The notes: a model not told the origin generated them from the sequence alone. A DNA stretch of 64,000 nucleotides from Parasegetibacter sp. NRK P23 (GCF_023721715.1 NZ_JAMDLG010000001.1:3263784-3327783), one strand, 5' to 3'. Positions 8,154 through 18,600 are shown, numbered from the stretch's first letter. Numbers and translations are program-made.

Positions 8154-8665
8154 TAGCGGTTGATTTAATTTGTTGTTGAGTAATTGCTGGCAGAAAGACC
8201 GCCTTTTTGAGTCGCATAGAGACATTTTTATAAGGTGCAGTAGTTCTGGTTGAATTGCTACTTATGGGTTTCTACATTTAGTTTTCAAAAGAACTTGAAT
8301 CAGTAAATCATTTAGCCGAAATAGCTCTTCCCAACAAACCCGCAACTCCACAATACATTAGCCCTCCGCGTCGCCGCAAGAAAAATACTCCACCTGACTT
8401 TTACACCAGAAAAGCGCCCCCACTATATAGGCCGCTGTGCATAAAATAGCCACGTTGCGTCTGCGAGGAACGAAGCAGCGCGCCGTGGCGAGAAAATTTC
8501 CTTCATCCGCCAGCACGTCTAACCGCTCCTTGCGTCCTTGCTTCTTTGCGTCTTCGCGTGAAACGAAGCAGTGCGTTGCGAAGTGCGAAGCACAAAGCAA
8601 TTGCGTGAAAGGCATCGCATCTATGCGTGCCACCCCCCTAAAAAACCGTATCTTACACCGTTTTT
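7995..8665. other. 671-bp gene-free interval between yidD and jetA
   Basis: No plausible gene is seen on either strand. The short open frames here run through the repeats, lack family signals and differ frame to frame. The interval holds two repeat clusters (7990-8153 and 8364-8610) separated by about 200 bases of AT-richer sequence (8160-8360) in which nothing is recognised. No tRNA, terminator with a T-run or clear promoter for jetA was found; TATCTTAC about 20 bases before the jetA ATG is only a weak -7 match. Confidence 0.75.
8364..8610. repeat. Cluster of imperfect intergenic repeats (right part)
   Basis: Three linked elements: CTCCGCGTCGCCGCAAG with following AT-rich tail (8364-8398, shared with 18862-18903); GTTGCGTCTGCGAGGAACGA and flanks (about 8453-8498); and 8528-8610 with CCTTGCGTCCTTGCTTC and GAAGTGCGAAGCACAAAGCA followed by TTGCGTGAAA. 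The last is the near-complement of 8013-8070. Spacing is irregular and copies are degenerate, so this is not a CRISPR array. Confidence 0.8.
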
Positions 8666-10156
8666 ATGGAACCACTTTTCACCTTCCACACACTGCTGCA
8701 ATTCCTCCAGCAATCCTTCTCCCTGAAGCTGTTGCGCTCAGGCAATGCGGCCATGTGTATCACCTTCCTTTACAAGCAGTTCCGTGAGCAAAACCGCATC
8801 AGCATCCCGCTGGAAGAACTCTCGTATGCCCTCGCTGATTACCTGGTAGCCCTCAATTACCTCGATTCCGATGCCGCTGAAATAGGCCTCGATTACCTCG
8901 GACAGGATTACCAGGAACGCGCCATCTTATACCTCAACAAATGGGCCGGCGAAGACAGCAGGTTCATCCTCATTAACCTCGATGAAAAGACCCATGCGCC
9001 TTATGTTACACTTTCCAAACATTCAGAGAAAGTGTTCCAGGCGCTGGAAGTATTGAAGGACCGCGAATTCGTGGCCACAGAAAGTAAGTTCCTCGACCTC
9101 TTCGATAAAGTGCAGGAACTCGTTACAAGAAGTACTTCCGATCCAAAACTCCGCCTGGCCGAACTGGAGAAAAAGAAAAAAGAAATTGACGCGGAAATAA
9201 AAGCCATCAAAAAAGGACAGGACCCGGATACGCTGGAGACCTACCAGGTGAAAAGCCGCTGGAGCGATATCTCCAAACTCAGCAGTGAGCTGATGGGCGA
9301 TTTCCGGGAAGTGGAAGAGAACTTCAAAGAAATCTACAAACACATCAGCCGCAGGCACGCGGATGCGCAACTCTCCAAAGGACAACTGCTCAAACTCACC
9401 TTCGACGCACTCGAAGAACTGAAGAACAACGACCAGGGAAAAAGCTTCTACGCTTTCTGGGAATTCCTGATGGACGATACGCAACAGGAACAATTCGCAC
9501 GCATGTGTGAACAGATGTACGATATACTGGACGGACACGGCATTGAATACGAAAGCCGTTCTTTGAAAAGGTTAAAATCGATCCTCCATTCCGCCGGAAG
9601 AAAAGTATTGGAAACGAATGAACTCCTGGGTTATAAACTCAGCCGCATCGTGGTGGAAAAAGAAAGATCGAACCGGAAAAAAACACAGCTCATCATCAAC
9701 CAGATATTGCAGCAGGCGTTGCAGCATTCCGAAAAAGAAGAACGCGCCGTTTCCTTTATTACCGTGGATCACAGGCCGGAGATCTTTCTTCCTCTTGAAA
9801 GAAAGCCCGGGGAAAAGCCCATGGTACACGATTTCGCCACGCTGCCACAAATGGCGGAACTCGATCTTACACACCTCTCCGACTTACAGAAGCTGGTGGA
9901 AGATGATTTTATAGATAAGCAGCAACTAAAGGACAATATAACTTCCATGCTTAAACGCAAAACGCAGGTGAGTCTGAAAGAAGTCGTGGAAAACTTCGGT
10001 TGTGAAAGAGGACTCGCCGAACTGCTGGCGTACGTGAGCATTACCGGTTCCTACGGCAACAAATGTATGATTGATGGAGAACAATACGAGCCCATTTTAT
10101 ACGATGCCGCCGGGCGCCGCTATTTAAGAACCCCACAAATTGTATTTACGAGATGA
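8666..10156 (+). CDS. jetA: JetA/MksF-like kleisin subunit (DUF3375), Wadjet family
   Basis: A 496-residue protein recognised as DUF3375, the JetA (MksF) subunit of the Wadjet/MksBEF SMC complexes, where it acts as the kleisin bridging the SMC heads. Visible features are an N-terminal winged-helix-like region (about 1-110, LRSGNAAMCITFLYKQF), a central charged helical segment (about 150-230, LAELEKKKKEIDAEIKAIKKG), the LKRLKSILHSAGRKV segment, and a C-terminal winged-helix-like part (VSLKEVVENFGCERGLAELLAYV). Its stop overlaps the next gene start by 4 bases, so jetA-jetB are translationally coupled. Base composition is like the neighbours, giving no sign of recent transfer. No jetD is adjacent, which leaves open whether this is a plasmid-defence or a chromosomal condensin-like complex. 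Confidence 0.87.
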   Translation: MEPLFTFHTLLQFLQQSFSLKLLRSGNAAMCITFLYKQFREQNRISIPLEELSYALADYLVALNYLDSDAAEIGLDYLGQDYQERAILYLNKWAGEDSRFILINLDEKTHAPYVTLSKHSEKVFQALEVLKDREFVATESKFLDLFDKVQELVTRSTSDPKLRLAELEKKKKEIDAEIKAIKKGQDPDTLETYQVKSRWSDISKLSSELMGDFREVEENFKEIYKHISRRHADAQLSKGQLLKLTFDALEELKNNDQGKSFYAFWEFLMDDTQQEQFARMCEQMYDILDGHGIEYESRSLKRLKSILHSAGRKVLETNELLGYKLSRIVVEKERSNRKKTQLIINQILQQALQHSEKEERAVSFITVDHRPEIFLPLERKPGEKPMVHDFATLPQMAELDLTHLSDLQKLVEDDFIDKQQLKDNITSMLKRKTQVSLKEVVENFGCERGLAELLAYVSITGSYGNKCMIDGEQYEPILYDAAGRRYLRTPQIVFTR

Positions 10157-10752
10157 TCGTGCAGGATAGAAAACCCGCTCCATGGGCAAAGACCGTGGTG
10201 CGTTTGCTGAAAGGACCCTTGTTTGATGACGAAGAAGAAGCCTGGAACCAACTTCAACTGCATAAAGTGGCGGTGAGTCAATACTTTGAACAGATTGGCG
10301 TGGAACTGATTGCAGACAACAAAGATGGGTACGCGTACCTGAAGCAATGGGAACTGGATGAGAAAGGCAACACCATCGGACTGATGCAACGGCGACCACT
10401 CAGTTATGAAATAACCCTGTTGTGTGTGATCCTCCGGAAATGGCTGGAGGAATTCGAACTGAACGATACCACCAGCAAACATTGTTACATTACCCGGCGT
10501 GGGTTGAGAACGGAACTCGAAACTTTCTTCCGCGAAAAAGCCAACCGCATGAAGCTGATCCGTGAACTGAACCGCTACATCAATGAAGTGGAAGACCTGG
10601 GTTACCTGAAAAAAGTACGCGGTGAAGTACAGGTGGATGATGAAGATACATTTGAAGTACGCCGCATCCTGAAAGCACGTTTCGATGATGATGTGCTGCA
10701 CCAATTTCTTGAACAACTGAAAGCCGAGAACGACCATGCTGAGCCTGTTTAG
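10153..10752 (+). CDS. jetB: JetB/MksE-like KITE subunit (DUF4194), Wadjet family
   Basis: A 199-residue protein matching DUF4194, the JetB (MksE) subunit. In the known complexes JetB is a tandem winged-helix KITE protein that dimerises and binds the JetA kleisin. Recognisable segments are VVRLLKGPLFDDEEEAWNQL (about residues 16-35), the YAYLKQWELDE stretch, and a RRPLSYEITLLCVILRKWLE helix (about residues 80-99). It starts inside the last codons of jetA (4-base overlap) and its end overlaps jetC by 17 bases. The tight overlap fits stoichiometric subunits of one complex. Confidence 0.86.
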   Translation: MIVQDRKPAPWAKTVVRLLKGPLFDDEEEAWNQLQLHKVAVSQYFEQIGVELIADNKDGYAYLKQWELDEKGNTIGLMQRRPLSYEITLLCVILRKWLEEFELNDTTSKHCYITRRGLRTELETFFREKANRMKLIRELNRYINEVEDLGYLKKVRGEVQVDDEDTFEVRRILKARFDDDVLHQFLEQLKAENDHAEPV

Positions 10753-13700
10753 TCTGAACCCCGAACAAGCCGGTTTCCGGCTCGATAAAGTGGAGATATG
10801 GAACTGGGGTACCTTCCATGATAAAATTTATTCCATCCATCCCAATGGAGAGAACTCGCTGCTGACGGGCGCCAACGGAAGCGGGAAAACAACTTTCGTG
10901 CACGCGCTGCTCACCCTCCTGGCATCGGAGAAAAGAATGCGTTCCTTCAACCAGAGCGCCGAAGGCAAAACAAAGAACGAAAGAACAGAGGAAAGTTATG
11001 TAACTGGAGAATACGGCACCACGGAGGACCATGCCACAGGAACCAGTAAGGTACAGCGTTTGAGAGAAGATAAATCCGGGTTGCGTTCTGTATTGCTGGC
11101 TACGTTTAAGAATGAAGACTATTTTGTTACGCTGGTACAGGTTCGGTGGTTCGTGGGGGCTGAGTTGAAAAAAGCATTTATCGTGGCACACAAGTCATTG
11201 GGGATCGAAGCGGATTTCCGTTACTTCGATGCGCAGGGCGACTGGAAGAAAAGGCTCAAACAAACTTATCCCAAACAGGGCCACCGGGAAACCATTGAAT
11301 TTTTTGATGGACCGAAAGAATATGGCAACCGGCTCCGTATGATATTCGGCATGCGCTCCGAGAAAGCACAGACCCTTTTCAACCAAACCATCAGTCTGAA
11401 AATACTCGGCAACCTCGATGAGTTCGTACGCAACCAGATGTTGGAAGAAACGGATATGGAAGATGCTTTCATAAAACTGAAGGCGCATTTCAAAACCCTG
11501 AGCGATGCCCACCGGAACATTGAAAAAACACAGGAACAAATTCGGTTATTGCTCCCCGTGAAAAATTGTTGGGATCAACTGAAAAATATCGATGGCGATC
11601 TCCTATCGTTTAGGAAACACAAAGATGTGCTACCCGCGTGGTTCAGCACCCGACAAAAACAATTGCTGCTGAAACTGGTGCAGGAACTGGCACAACAAAT
11701 TTCAGCTGTCCAAAACCGTAAAAACGAAATTTCTGCTGTGATAGAAGAGCAGCAGAACGAGCTATATGAAATTGAAGGACAGATCAGGAGCAGCGATGCC
11801 GGTAGGCGTTTGCAGGAACTGGACGCGAAGATCCGTGAACTGGAAACTGAACGCAAAGAGAAAGCGGCGAGAAAGGAAAAATACAACCAGTGGGTAGCGC
11901 GTTTGGGATGGGATGAAAATCCTGGTGAGAAAGAATTTGAAAAGAACCGCCTGAAAGCGCAGGAGAAAAAAGAACAGTTGCAACTTGAGCTGGAAGAAAA
12001 GCGCAGGGTGCATTTTTCGTGTGAGCAGCGGAAGAACGATGTGGGATTACAAATGGATACGCTGGAATTGGAGATCGGCGAGTTGCGGGAACAGAAAAAC
12101 AATATTACCGGACGTGTTGCCCAGATCCGCCGTGAAATACTGGAACACACCGGTGCAACCGAAGACGAAATTCCTTTTGTAGGCGAACTGATCCAATTAC
12201 TGCCGGGAGAAGAAAACTGGGAATACGCCATCGAAAAACTCCTGCACAATTTCGCGCTTCGTTTACTGGTTCCCGATGAATATTACAAGCAGGTGAACAA
12301 GTTCGTAAACCAGACTGATCTGAAAGGACGTATTGTGTACGAACGTTACCGTGAACAAACTTCGCTCAACGATTTCTTCCATACCGAAGCCGATACCGTG
12401 CCCGGAAAACTGGACGTGAAAGACAATTCTCCTTATGCGGGATGGGTACGGCTTCAACTCAATAAATACTACAACTACCGCTGCACCGATAACATGACCG
12501 AATTCGGGAAGACCGATTTCGCCATCACTTCATCCGGACTTTCAAAGAATGGTTCCCGCCACGAAAAGGATGACCGCCAGGATAAAAAAGGCCGTCAGCA
12601 CTATGTACTGGGATGGGACAACAGCGCCAAGATACGCGCCCTGATCCGCGAAATGAGCGAACTGGAAGCGCAGTACCAGGCATTGGGCAAAGAAGTGGCC
12701 GTGCACAAGGGAAGGGTATTGCAGATGGAAGAACAACTGCGTTCCCTGGAAGAAATCCTGCGCGTAAAAAGTTTCTCGGAACTGAACTGGGAAGCTGTGG
12801 TAAGTGAGATTGAGCAACGCGAAAAAGAAAAGAAGAAACTGGAAAAAGGAAGCGGCGCTTTACAGGAACTGAAACGTCAGCAGGAAAATATCCTGGAGTT
12901 ACTTTCCAAAGCACGTGCGCAGCAGGAAGAACGCATCCGGGAAGAGGAGAAATTGAAGGCAGACATGGCGCACCGTGAACAGGAAATTCGTGCCTGCGAT
13001 GAAACGCTTCTTCATTACGACGGACTGCCCATTGAAAACGCGCTCATTGCTTTCCAGCAGGAATACATCGTTCCCCTTGAATATGAGATTGATCTTGATG
13101 TGATAGAAAAGACCAGGAAGTTCGTTTCCATTACCCTTCAGCGGAAGATGGACGCTCTCAGCGAGCAATACACAAAAACAAAAAGCGCCCTGCAGCGCAA
13201 CATGTGGGAGTTTAAAAATCCTTCCAACGAAAAACTCCTCAAGCAATTTGAAGACTGGCGCGGAGATACCCATCGGCTTTCTGATAACGCCGAGTACGCG
13301 GGTGAATACATCGATCTGCTAGAGAAGCTGGAAAGCGAACAACTTTCCGACCAGAAGGAGCGCTTTAAAAAATACCTGAACGAGGAGATGATCAACCGCA
13401 TGAGTTCGTTCAAGGAAATGCTGGATGAACAACTCAATGAAATTCTCCGCAATGTGGAAGCGCTGAATAAAAGTCTGCGCAACATTCATTTCAGAAAAAA
13501 TCCCGACACCTATATTCAACTGGACGCGAAAGAAGATTTCTCCCCTTCCATCAAAGATTTCAGGCTCCGGTTGACCAACTGGAAACCGAACTTAGCCGAA
13601 TACCACCGTTCTAAAGACGAGACCATCCTGGAAAGCAGTTATCTCCTTATCAAATCGCTACTCGATGAAATGGATGAAAAGGAAGCCTGGCGCCGTGAAG

Positions 13701-14131
13701 TAACGGATGTGCGTCAATGGCTGAAGTTCACGGCCCGCGAGGTGCTGAAAGAAGACAATACCACCTACAGAAGTTATACCGGTACCGAAAAACTCTCGGG
13801 TGGGGAACAGGCCCAGCTTACGTACACCATACTAGGTTCGGCCATCGCCTACCAGTTCGGGATCAGCAAGGAAGGACTCGACCAGCGCTCGTTCCGCTTT
13901 ATATGTGTGGACGAGGCTTTCAGCCGGCAGGATGAAGACAAGGCCCGTTACCTGATGGATTTGTGTAAGCAGTTGAATTTACAGATCATGGTGGTATCGC
14001 CAGCGAAAGCGGAAGAGGTAAAGATTGTGGAGCCGTATATTGCGCGGGTGCATTTTGTGCAACGGAGAAACAACAGGGATAGTGTGTTGTATGATATGCC
14101 GGTGATGGAGTTGAGTAAGTTGAAGGGGTAG
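10736..14131 (+). CDS. jetC: JetC/MksB-like SMC ATPase, Wadjet family
   Basis: A 1131-residue SMC-like ATPase. Walker A GANGSGKT is at residues 45-52, the ABC signature LSGGEQAQLTY begins near residue 1020, and Walker B FICVDEAFSRQDE near residue 1055. Long charged coiled coils occupy about 290-470 and 650-950, separated by a hinge-like segment near 480-560 (LIQLLPGEENWEYAIEKLL). After Walker A comes a Ser/Thr/Glu-rich insertion (MRSFNQSAEGKTKNERTEES) similar to the region seen in JetC/MksB. In Wadjet the complex extrudes DNA loops on circular plasmids and JetD cleaves them. Here the next gene is on the opposite strand and is not JetD, so the nuclease is missing from the locus. Confidence 0.9.
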   Translation: MLSLFSLNPEQAGFRLDKVEIWNWGTFHDKIYSIHPNGENSLLTGANGSGKTTFVHALLTLLASEKRMRSFNQSAEGKTKNERTEESYVTGEYGTTEDHATGTSKVQRLREDKSGLRSVLLATFKNEDYFVTLVQVRWFVGAELKKAFIVAHKSLGIEADFRYFDAQGDWKKRLKQTYPKQGHRETIEFFDGPKEYGNRLRMIFGMRSEKAQTLFNQTISLKILGNLDEFVRNQMLEETDMEDAFIKLKAHFKTLSDAHRNIEKTQEQIRLLLPVKNCWDQLKNIDGDLLSFRKHKDVLPAWFSTRQKQLLLKLVQELAQQISAVQNRKNEISAVIEEQQNELYEIEGQIRSSDAGRRLQELDAKIRELETERKEKAARKEKYNQWVARLGWDENPGEKEFEKNRLKAQEKKEQLQLELEEKRRVHFSCEQRKNDVGLQMDTLELEIGELREQKNNITGRVAQIRREILEHTGATEDEIPFVGELIQLLPGEENWEYAIEKLLHNFALRLLVPDEYYKQVNKFVNQTDLKGRIVYERYREQTSLNDFFHTEADTVPGKLDVKDNSPYAGWVRLQLNKYYNYRCTDNMTEFGKTDFAITSSGLSKNGSRHEKDDRQDKKGRQHYVLGWDNSAKIRALIREMSELEAQYQALGKEVAVHKGRVLQMEEQLRSLEEILRVKSFSELNWEAVVSEIEQREKEKKKLEKGSGALQELKRQQENILELLSKARAQQEERIREEEKLKADMAHREQEIRACDETLLHYDGLPIENALIAFQQEYIVPLEYEIDLDVIEKTRKFVSITLQRKMDALSEQYTKTKSALQRNMWEFKNPSNEKLLKQFEDWRGDTHRLSDNAEYAGEYIDLLEKLESEQLSDQKERFKKYLNEEMINRMSSFKEMLDEQLNEILRNVEALNKSLRNIHFRKNPDTYIQLDAKEDFSPSIKDFRLRLTNWKPNLAEYHRSKDETILESSYLLIKSLLDEMDEKEAWRREVTDVRQWLKFTAREVLKEDNTTYRSYTGTEKLSGGEQAQLTYTILGSAIAYQFGISKEGLDQRSFRFICVDEAFSRQDEDKARYLMDLCKQLNLQIMVVSPAKAEEVKIVEPYIARVHFVQRRNNRDSVLYDMPVMELSKLKG

Positions 14132-14136
14132 TTTTT

Positions 14137-14871
14137 CTAATTCCCCACCAACCCCTCCTTTACCGGGTTCAGCGGATCACTGATATCATAGAACCTGATC
14201 CCGCTTTTCACCTGGCAGATGAGTAAATCCCCATACGGGATCACGTCAAAATACTCCTCGTCTTTCAGTGTTTTTTTCTTCGCGGGATCGAAGCCCTTAC
14301 TGATGTCGAATACCACGAGACCGTGGGTGCCTTCGCAAACGTACAGGGCATTGTTTTTAATGCCGAGTCCGTAGGGAAGGGTCATGTTCACGGTTTTTAC
14401 TAGGGTGGGTTGTGGTTGTTTCACACTGTACACATTCAGTACATTCTGTGTACCGTTACATGTTGTGCCGAAGCTGCGCAGGGTTACATAAGCGACCGTA
14501 TCGTTGGCTACCACGGGATCACAGGCACGCACGTGGTTCACTGCGCCTTCGCGTTTTGGCCTGGAAGGATCGGAAAGGGAATATACGAACATACCGGATT
14601 GCGAACCGATAAAGAGTTTGTCTTTGTACGGATAAATCGTTTCAATGTTCCAGCCCAGGTTTTCAACGGATTTCAGCACGAGATTGGAAGGATTGGAAAT
14701 ATCGAATGTTTTCAGGTCGTAATGGTCCACGAGGTAGAGGTAGTTGCCAACAACCGTGTAACGCGCCGTGGAACCGCCGGCGCCGTGAGAAGGTCCGCCA
14801 CTGTCGGCTTTGGTACAGGAGAACTGCAGGGCAACGAGAAGTATCAGTAAACTGTAAACTATATTTTTCAT
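14137..14871 (-). CDS. LVIVD-repeat lipoprotein (second of pair)
   Basis: A 244-residue predicted lipoprotein. The start at 14871 gives MKNIVYSLLILLVALQFSC, a signal peptide with lipobox LQFSC (Cys19). The rest is a run of about 40-residue units with the pattern LYLVDHYDLKTFDISNPSNL, LFIGSQSGMFVYSLSDPSRP, GLVVFDISKGFDP and IRFYDISDPLNPVKE, the LVIVD/beta-propeller-type repeat common in Bacteroidota surface lipoproteins. The ligand or role is unknown. It lies 23 bases after another LVIVD lipoprotein on the same strand, so the two probably form a small operon. An in-frame extension to 14976 would overlap the upstream gene and lacks the signal peptide, so it was not used. Confidence 0.75.
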   Translation of the reverse strand: MKNIVYSLLILLVALQFSCTKADSGGPSHGAGGSTARYTVVGNYLYLVDHYDLKTFDISNPSNLVLKSVENLGWNIETIYPYKDKLFIGSQSGMFVYSLSDPSRPKREGAVNHVRACDPVVANDTVAYVTLRSFGTTCNGTQNVLNVYSVKQPQPTLVKTVNMTLPYGLGIKNNALYVCEGTHGLVVFDISKGFDPAKKKTLKDEEYFDVIPYGDLLICQVKSGIRFYDISDPLNPVKEGLVGN

Positions 14872-14894
14872 TTGAAGGAGTTGTGGGGGTGAGA

Positions 14895-15464
14895 TCAATA
14901 GGTTTGGCAGTTTGCCCATTCCACATTCTTTTCCAGCTTCCAGCCGATTACGTCGCCCTGGAATCCGTCGGGACATTTATAGTATACGTTGGGGTAGGGC
15001 GGCTTTTGCCGCACAGCCATCTGGTTGTAATAGTAATCGCTGGAGAAAGCGTTCACGGCGCGGTTCAGCTCTTTGGGCGCGGAGAGGTCGTTGATGTCGA
15101 TGGACACCACATCGTTCATGCAATTCGTGAAGATGACATTGTTTTTTACCGCTACCTCACTGCAGCCGCCGATGTTGATGAAGCCCAGCTTTTTTGGATT
15201 TTGCTCATCGGTATAGTCTATTACATGAATGCCTTTATCCAGTTCCACCTGGAACAATGTTTTGCCTACCACATATAACTTGCCGGCATTCACGGTGGGT
15301 TGTGGTCCTGAAGCGGATATCATGCGGAGCGAAGAATCAAACCCATATACCGGAACATATGCTTCGGCCCTGATCTGTGGCTTCACCGGGCGAAAACATC
15401 CGGCCAGCATCAGTGAAAACAACAGGAGAGAAAGGGCTGAAAAATGGGAGTAAACTTTTTTCAT
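14895..15464 (-). CDS. LVIVD-repeat lipoprotein (first of pair)
   Basis: A 189-residue predicted lipoprotein with a signal peptide and lipobox LMLAGC (Cys23 after MKKVYSHFSALSLLLFSLM). It contains LVIVD-like units (LFQVELDKGIHVIDYTDEQNPKK split over two strands, and VVSIDINDLSAPKELN). The C-terminus NVEWANCQTY is short and the protein has fewer repeats than its partner. The start at 15464 is chosen because the in-frame upstream codon at 15497 precedes the signal peptide by 11 unrelated residues. Function unknown; co-transcription with the following LVIVD gene is likely. Confidence 0.72.
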   Translation of the reverse strand: MKKVYSHFSALSLLLFSLMLAGCFRPVKPQIRAEAYVPVYGFDSSLRMISASGPQPTVNAGKLYVVGKTLFQVELDKGIHVIDYTDEQNPKKLGFINIGGCSEVAVKNNVIFTNCMNDVVSIDINDLSAPKELNRAVNAFSSDYYYNQMAVRQKPPYPNVYYKCPDGFQGDVIGWKLEKNVEWANCQTY

Positions 15465-15606
15465 ACGCGTCGTTTCCTGAGTGACACAGTGTTGCAAAAA
15501 AGCGTTGCATAAATTTTAAATTTAATTTCACAGCATCCGGAACGGCCCGGCAATTTTTTGGCCGACCTTCCGTTTTGGGTGAGGAAAGCCCGGTAAATCC
15601 ACGCTT

Positions 15607-18600
15607 ATGAAATTGAAAAAGATACTCTTGCGTTCTTTGCTGGCCATCTTCCTGCTCCTGGTATTGGTATTGTGCGCGGCCCCCTACATCCTGTACAAAA
15701 AACAAAAGGCCATCGTGAGCCAGGTGGTGGGTGAACTGAACAAAACCTTTAAAGGGCATTTCGCTGTCGGCGACAGTTATATTTCCCCATTCCGCCAGTT
15801 TCCGTATATTTCCGTTGACCTGAAAAATGTTCGCTTCTTCGCTTCAAAAGACACCTCAGCAAAACCAATGTATGAGGTGGCCGACTTCTATGTGGGCTTC
15901 AATATAAAATCTATTCTTTCCGGCAACTACGAAGTGAAACGCCTGCATATTGAGAACGGTCATCTCGATCTGGTGCAACATCCTGATGGTTCACTCAATC
16001 TGCTCCTTGCGAAAGGTATGGATGGAAATGAATCAACCACGGATACTTCCACGTTTCATTTCGGACTGAAAGCGGCGACGTTGAAGAACATGGATGTTAC
16101 TTACCTGAATGAAAAAGACAGTTTGTTGTTCGAATCCTATTTCTCCTCCGCAAAGGCTTCTTTCTCCATGAAGGAGCCACATCTTATGGCCGCATTTGAT
16201 GGAGATATGGAGTGGAACTTCGTGCAGAACGGCGATACCAGTTTCTTCAAACACAAGAAGATCAGTCTTTCCACCAAAGTTGATATTGACCAATCGACAA
16301 GTGAAGTGACCATCGCGCCCAGCACATTGAATATGGATGGCGGCGTATTCGGGTTCTCCGGAAAAATCGATCCGGACAACGACCTTTTCACCGATATAAC
16401 TTTACAGGGTACTAAGCCGGATTTCAACCTGATCCTTGCATTCGCGCCAGAAAACATCAGGGAGATGTTCAGGCCGTACGCCAACCAGGGCAAAGTTTTC
16501 TTCGATGCAAAACTGAAGGGCCATTTCGTACCCGGAAAAAAATATGCATTGTCCGCGAATTTCGGCTGCGATCAGGGTTATTTTCTGAACACGGTATCCG
16601 ATAAAAAACTGGAGGACCTTGCGTTTAAAGGGAGCTTCTCAAATGGGAAAGACAGCTCCTGGACATCCGCCGAACTGAAAGTGGAAAACATGTACGCCAA
16701 ACCAGGCACGGGCATTTTCCAGGGCGATCTTACTATTCAGAATTTTTCCGATCCGCACATTGCGGTGAGATTGCATTCAGATCTGAACCTGCAGTTCCTG
16801 GAAGCGTTCCTCGGGCTGGAAGCATTACAAGGGATGAAAGGGCAGGTGCTGCTGGACATGGACTTCAATGAACTCATCGATTTCGCACAGCCGGAAAACA
16901 GTCTGGTGCAACTGAAGAAAGGCATCGACAGCGAACTGCGCATCCGCGATTTCAGTTTTAACATGAAAGGCGGCAGGCACCCCGTGGAGCAATTAAACCT
17001 CCACGCCCAGATGCGCAACGGGAAAGTGGAAGTGGATACTTTCCATTGTAAGATGGGCGCTTCGGACATTGCACTGAGCGGCTACCTCAGCGATCTCCCC
17101 GCTATATTCCACCACCAGGAAAAACCCATCGAAATGGGGCTGCTCGTACAATCGAAGCTGCTTCGTTTAAACGAACTGCTCACGGGCGATTCTACTACGC
17201 CCGCCTCCAAAGAAGAGATCAGTAACTTCTCCGCGAAAATGGCCTTCAAAACTTCAGTGGCCGATCTTACCAATACTTCGGGTATCCCAAAGGGTGAGTT
17301 TTTTATCGAAGACTTCTTCGCCAAATTAAAGCACTACCCACATACGTTCCACGACTTTCACGCCGACATACTCATCAACGATTCTACCCTTGAACTGAAG
17401 GATTTCACGGGCCAGATCGATACATCCGATTTTCATTTCTCCGGGAAACTCAGTAATTACCCGCTGTGGCTGAAAGCCGAAAAGAACGGCAGAACACGTT
17501 TCGAATTCGACCTGCGCAGTGATCTCCTGAAACTGGAGGATCTCTTCAGCTACGGAGGAGAAAACTACGTTCCGGAAGATTACCGCCACGAGGAACTGCG
17601 GGAACTGCACCTCAAAGGAGCCGCCGCCATGCAGTACAACAAAACATTTCAGGGCGCTTTCCTCGTTTTCAACAAAGCAGAAGCGAAGTTGAAAGTACAT
17701 CCTATGAAATTTGAAGATTTCCAGGGCCGGATCGTTTACGCAAAACAGCGGTTACGTGTACGTGATTTTTATGGAAAGATGGGCAAGAGTGACCTGCGCG
17801 CCGACATAGACTGGTACCTCGGTGAAGATTCCCTGCTGATGAAAGAACACAACAGGATCACACTGGCTTCCGATTTCCTGGATGTGGACGCGCTGATGAA
17901 TTACAAAGAAACCACGGCCCCCGTTCAGCATGATTCGGCTTTCAATATCTTTCAACTCCCGTTCACTTACGCGAAGCTGGATGCCGATATCAAAAAACTG
18001 AACCACCACAAAATATGGCTGAAGGATCTGAAAGCCACACTGCGCATGCAGCCCAACCATTACCTGTATGTGGATACGTTCGCCATGAAACTCACCGGCG
18101 GACAATTCAACGCGAAGGGTTATTTCAACGGATCCGATCCAACACATATCTATTTTAAAAGCACCATCTCCGTCAACAACCTCGATCTCGACAAAGCGCT
18201 TTTCCGCTTCGATAATTTCGGTCAGGATTATCAGTTGAATAAGAACCTGCATGGCATGTTGAGCGGAACGGTTAAAAGTACGTTCCTGATGCATCCCGAC
18301 CTGGTGCCCATCCTGGAAAAATCTGAGGCGGAAATGGATATTTCCATCACGGATGGAAGTCTGGTAGACTTTGCGCCGATACAGGCGATGTCTGCTTACT
18401 TCAAGGATAAGAACCTTCGTATGGTGCGTTTTGACACGTTAAAGAATACCCTTGCTTTAAAAGACGCGACGCTGCATATTCCGGTGATGAATATCAATTC
18501 CTCATTGGGCTTCCTGGAGATCGGGGGGAAGCAATCTTTGGATATGAATATGGAATACTTGGTTCGGGTGCCGCTTAAACTGGTAACACAAGTAGGTTGG

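Noticed and set aside
7990-8610. Possible CRISPR array
   Set aside because: Repeats are degenerate, irregularly spaced, partly inverted, and no spacers of constant length or cas genes are present.
7952-8787. Short frames within the repeat clusters upstream of jetA, including one of 116 codons at 8437-8787
   Set aside because: They translate the repeats themselves and one runs into jetA. Peptides are low-information and not conserved.
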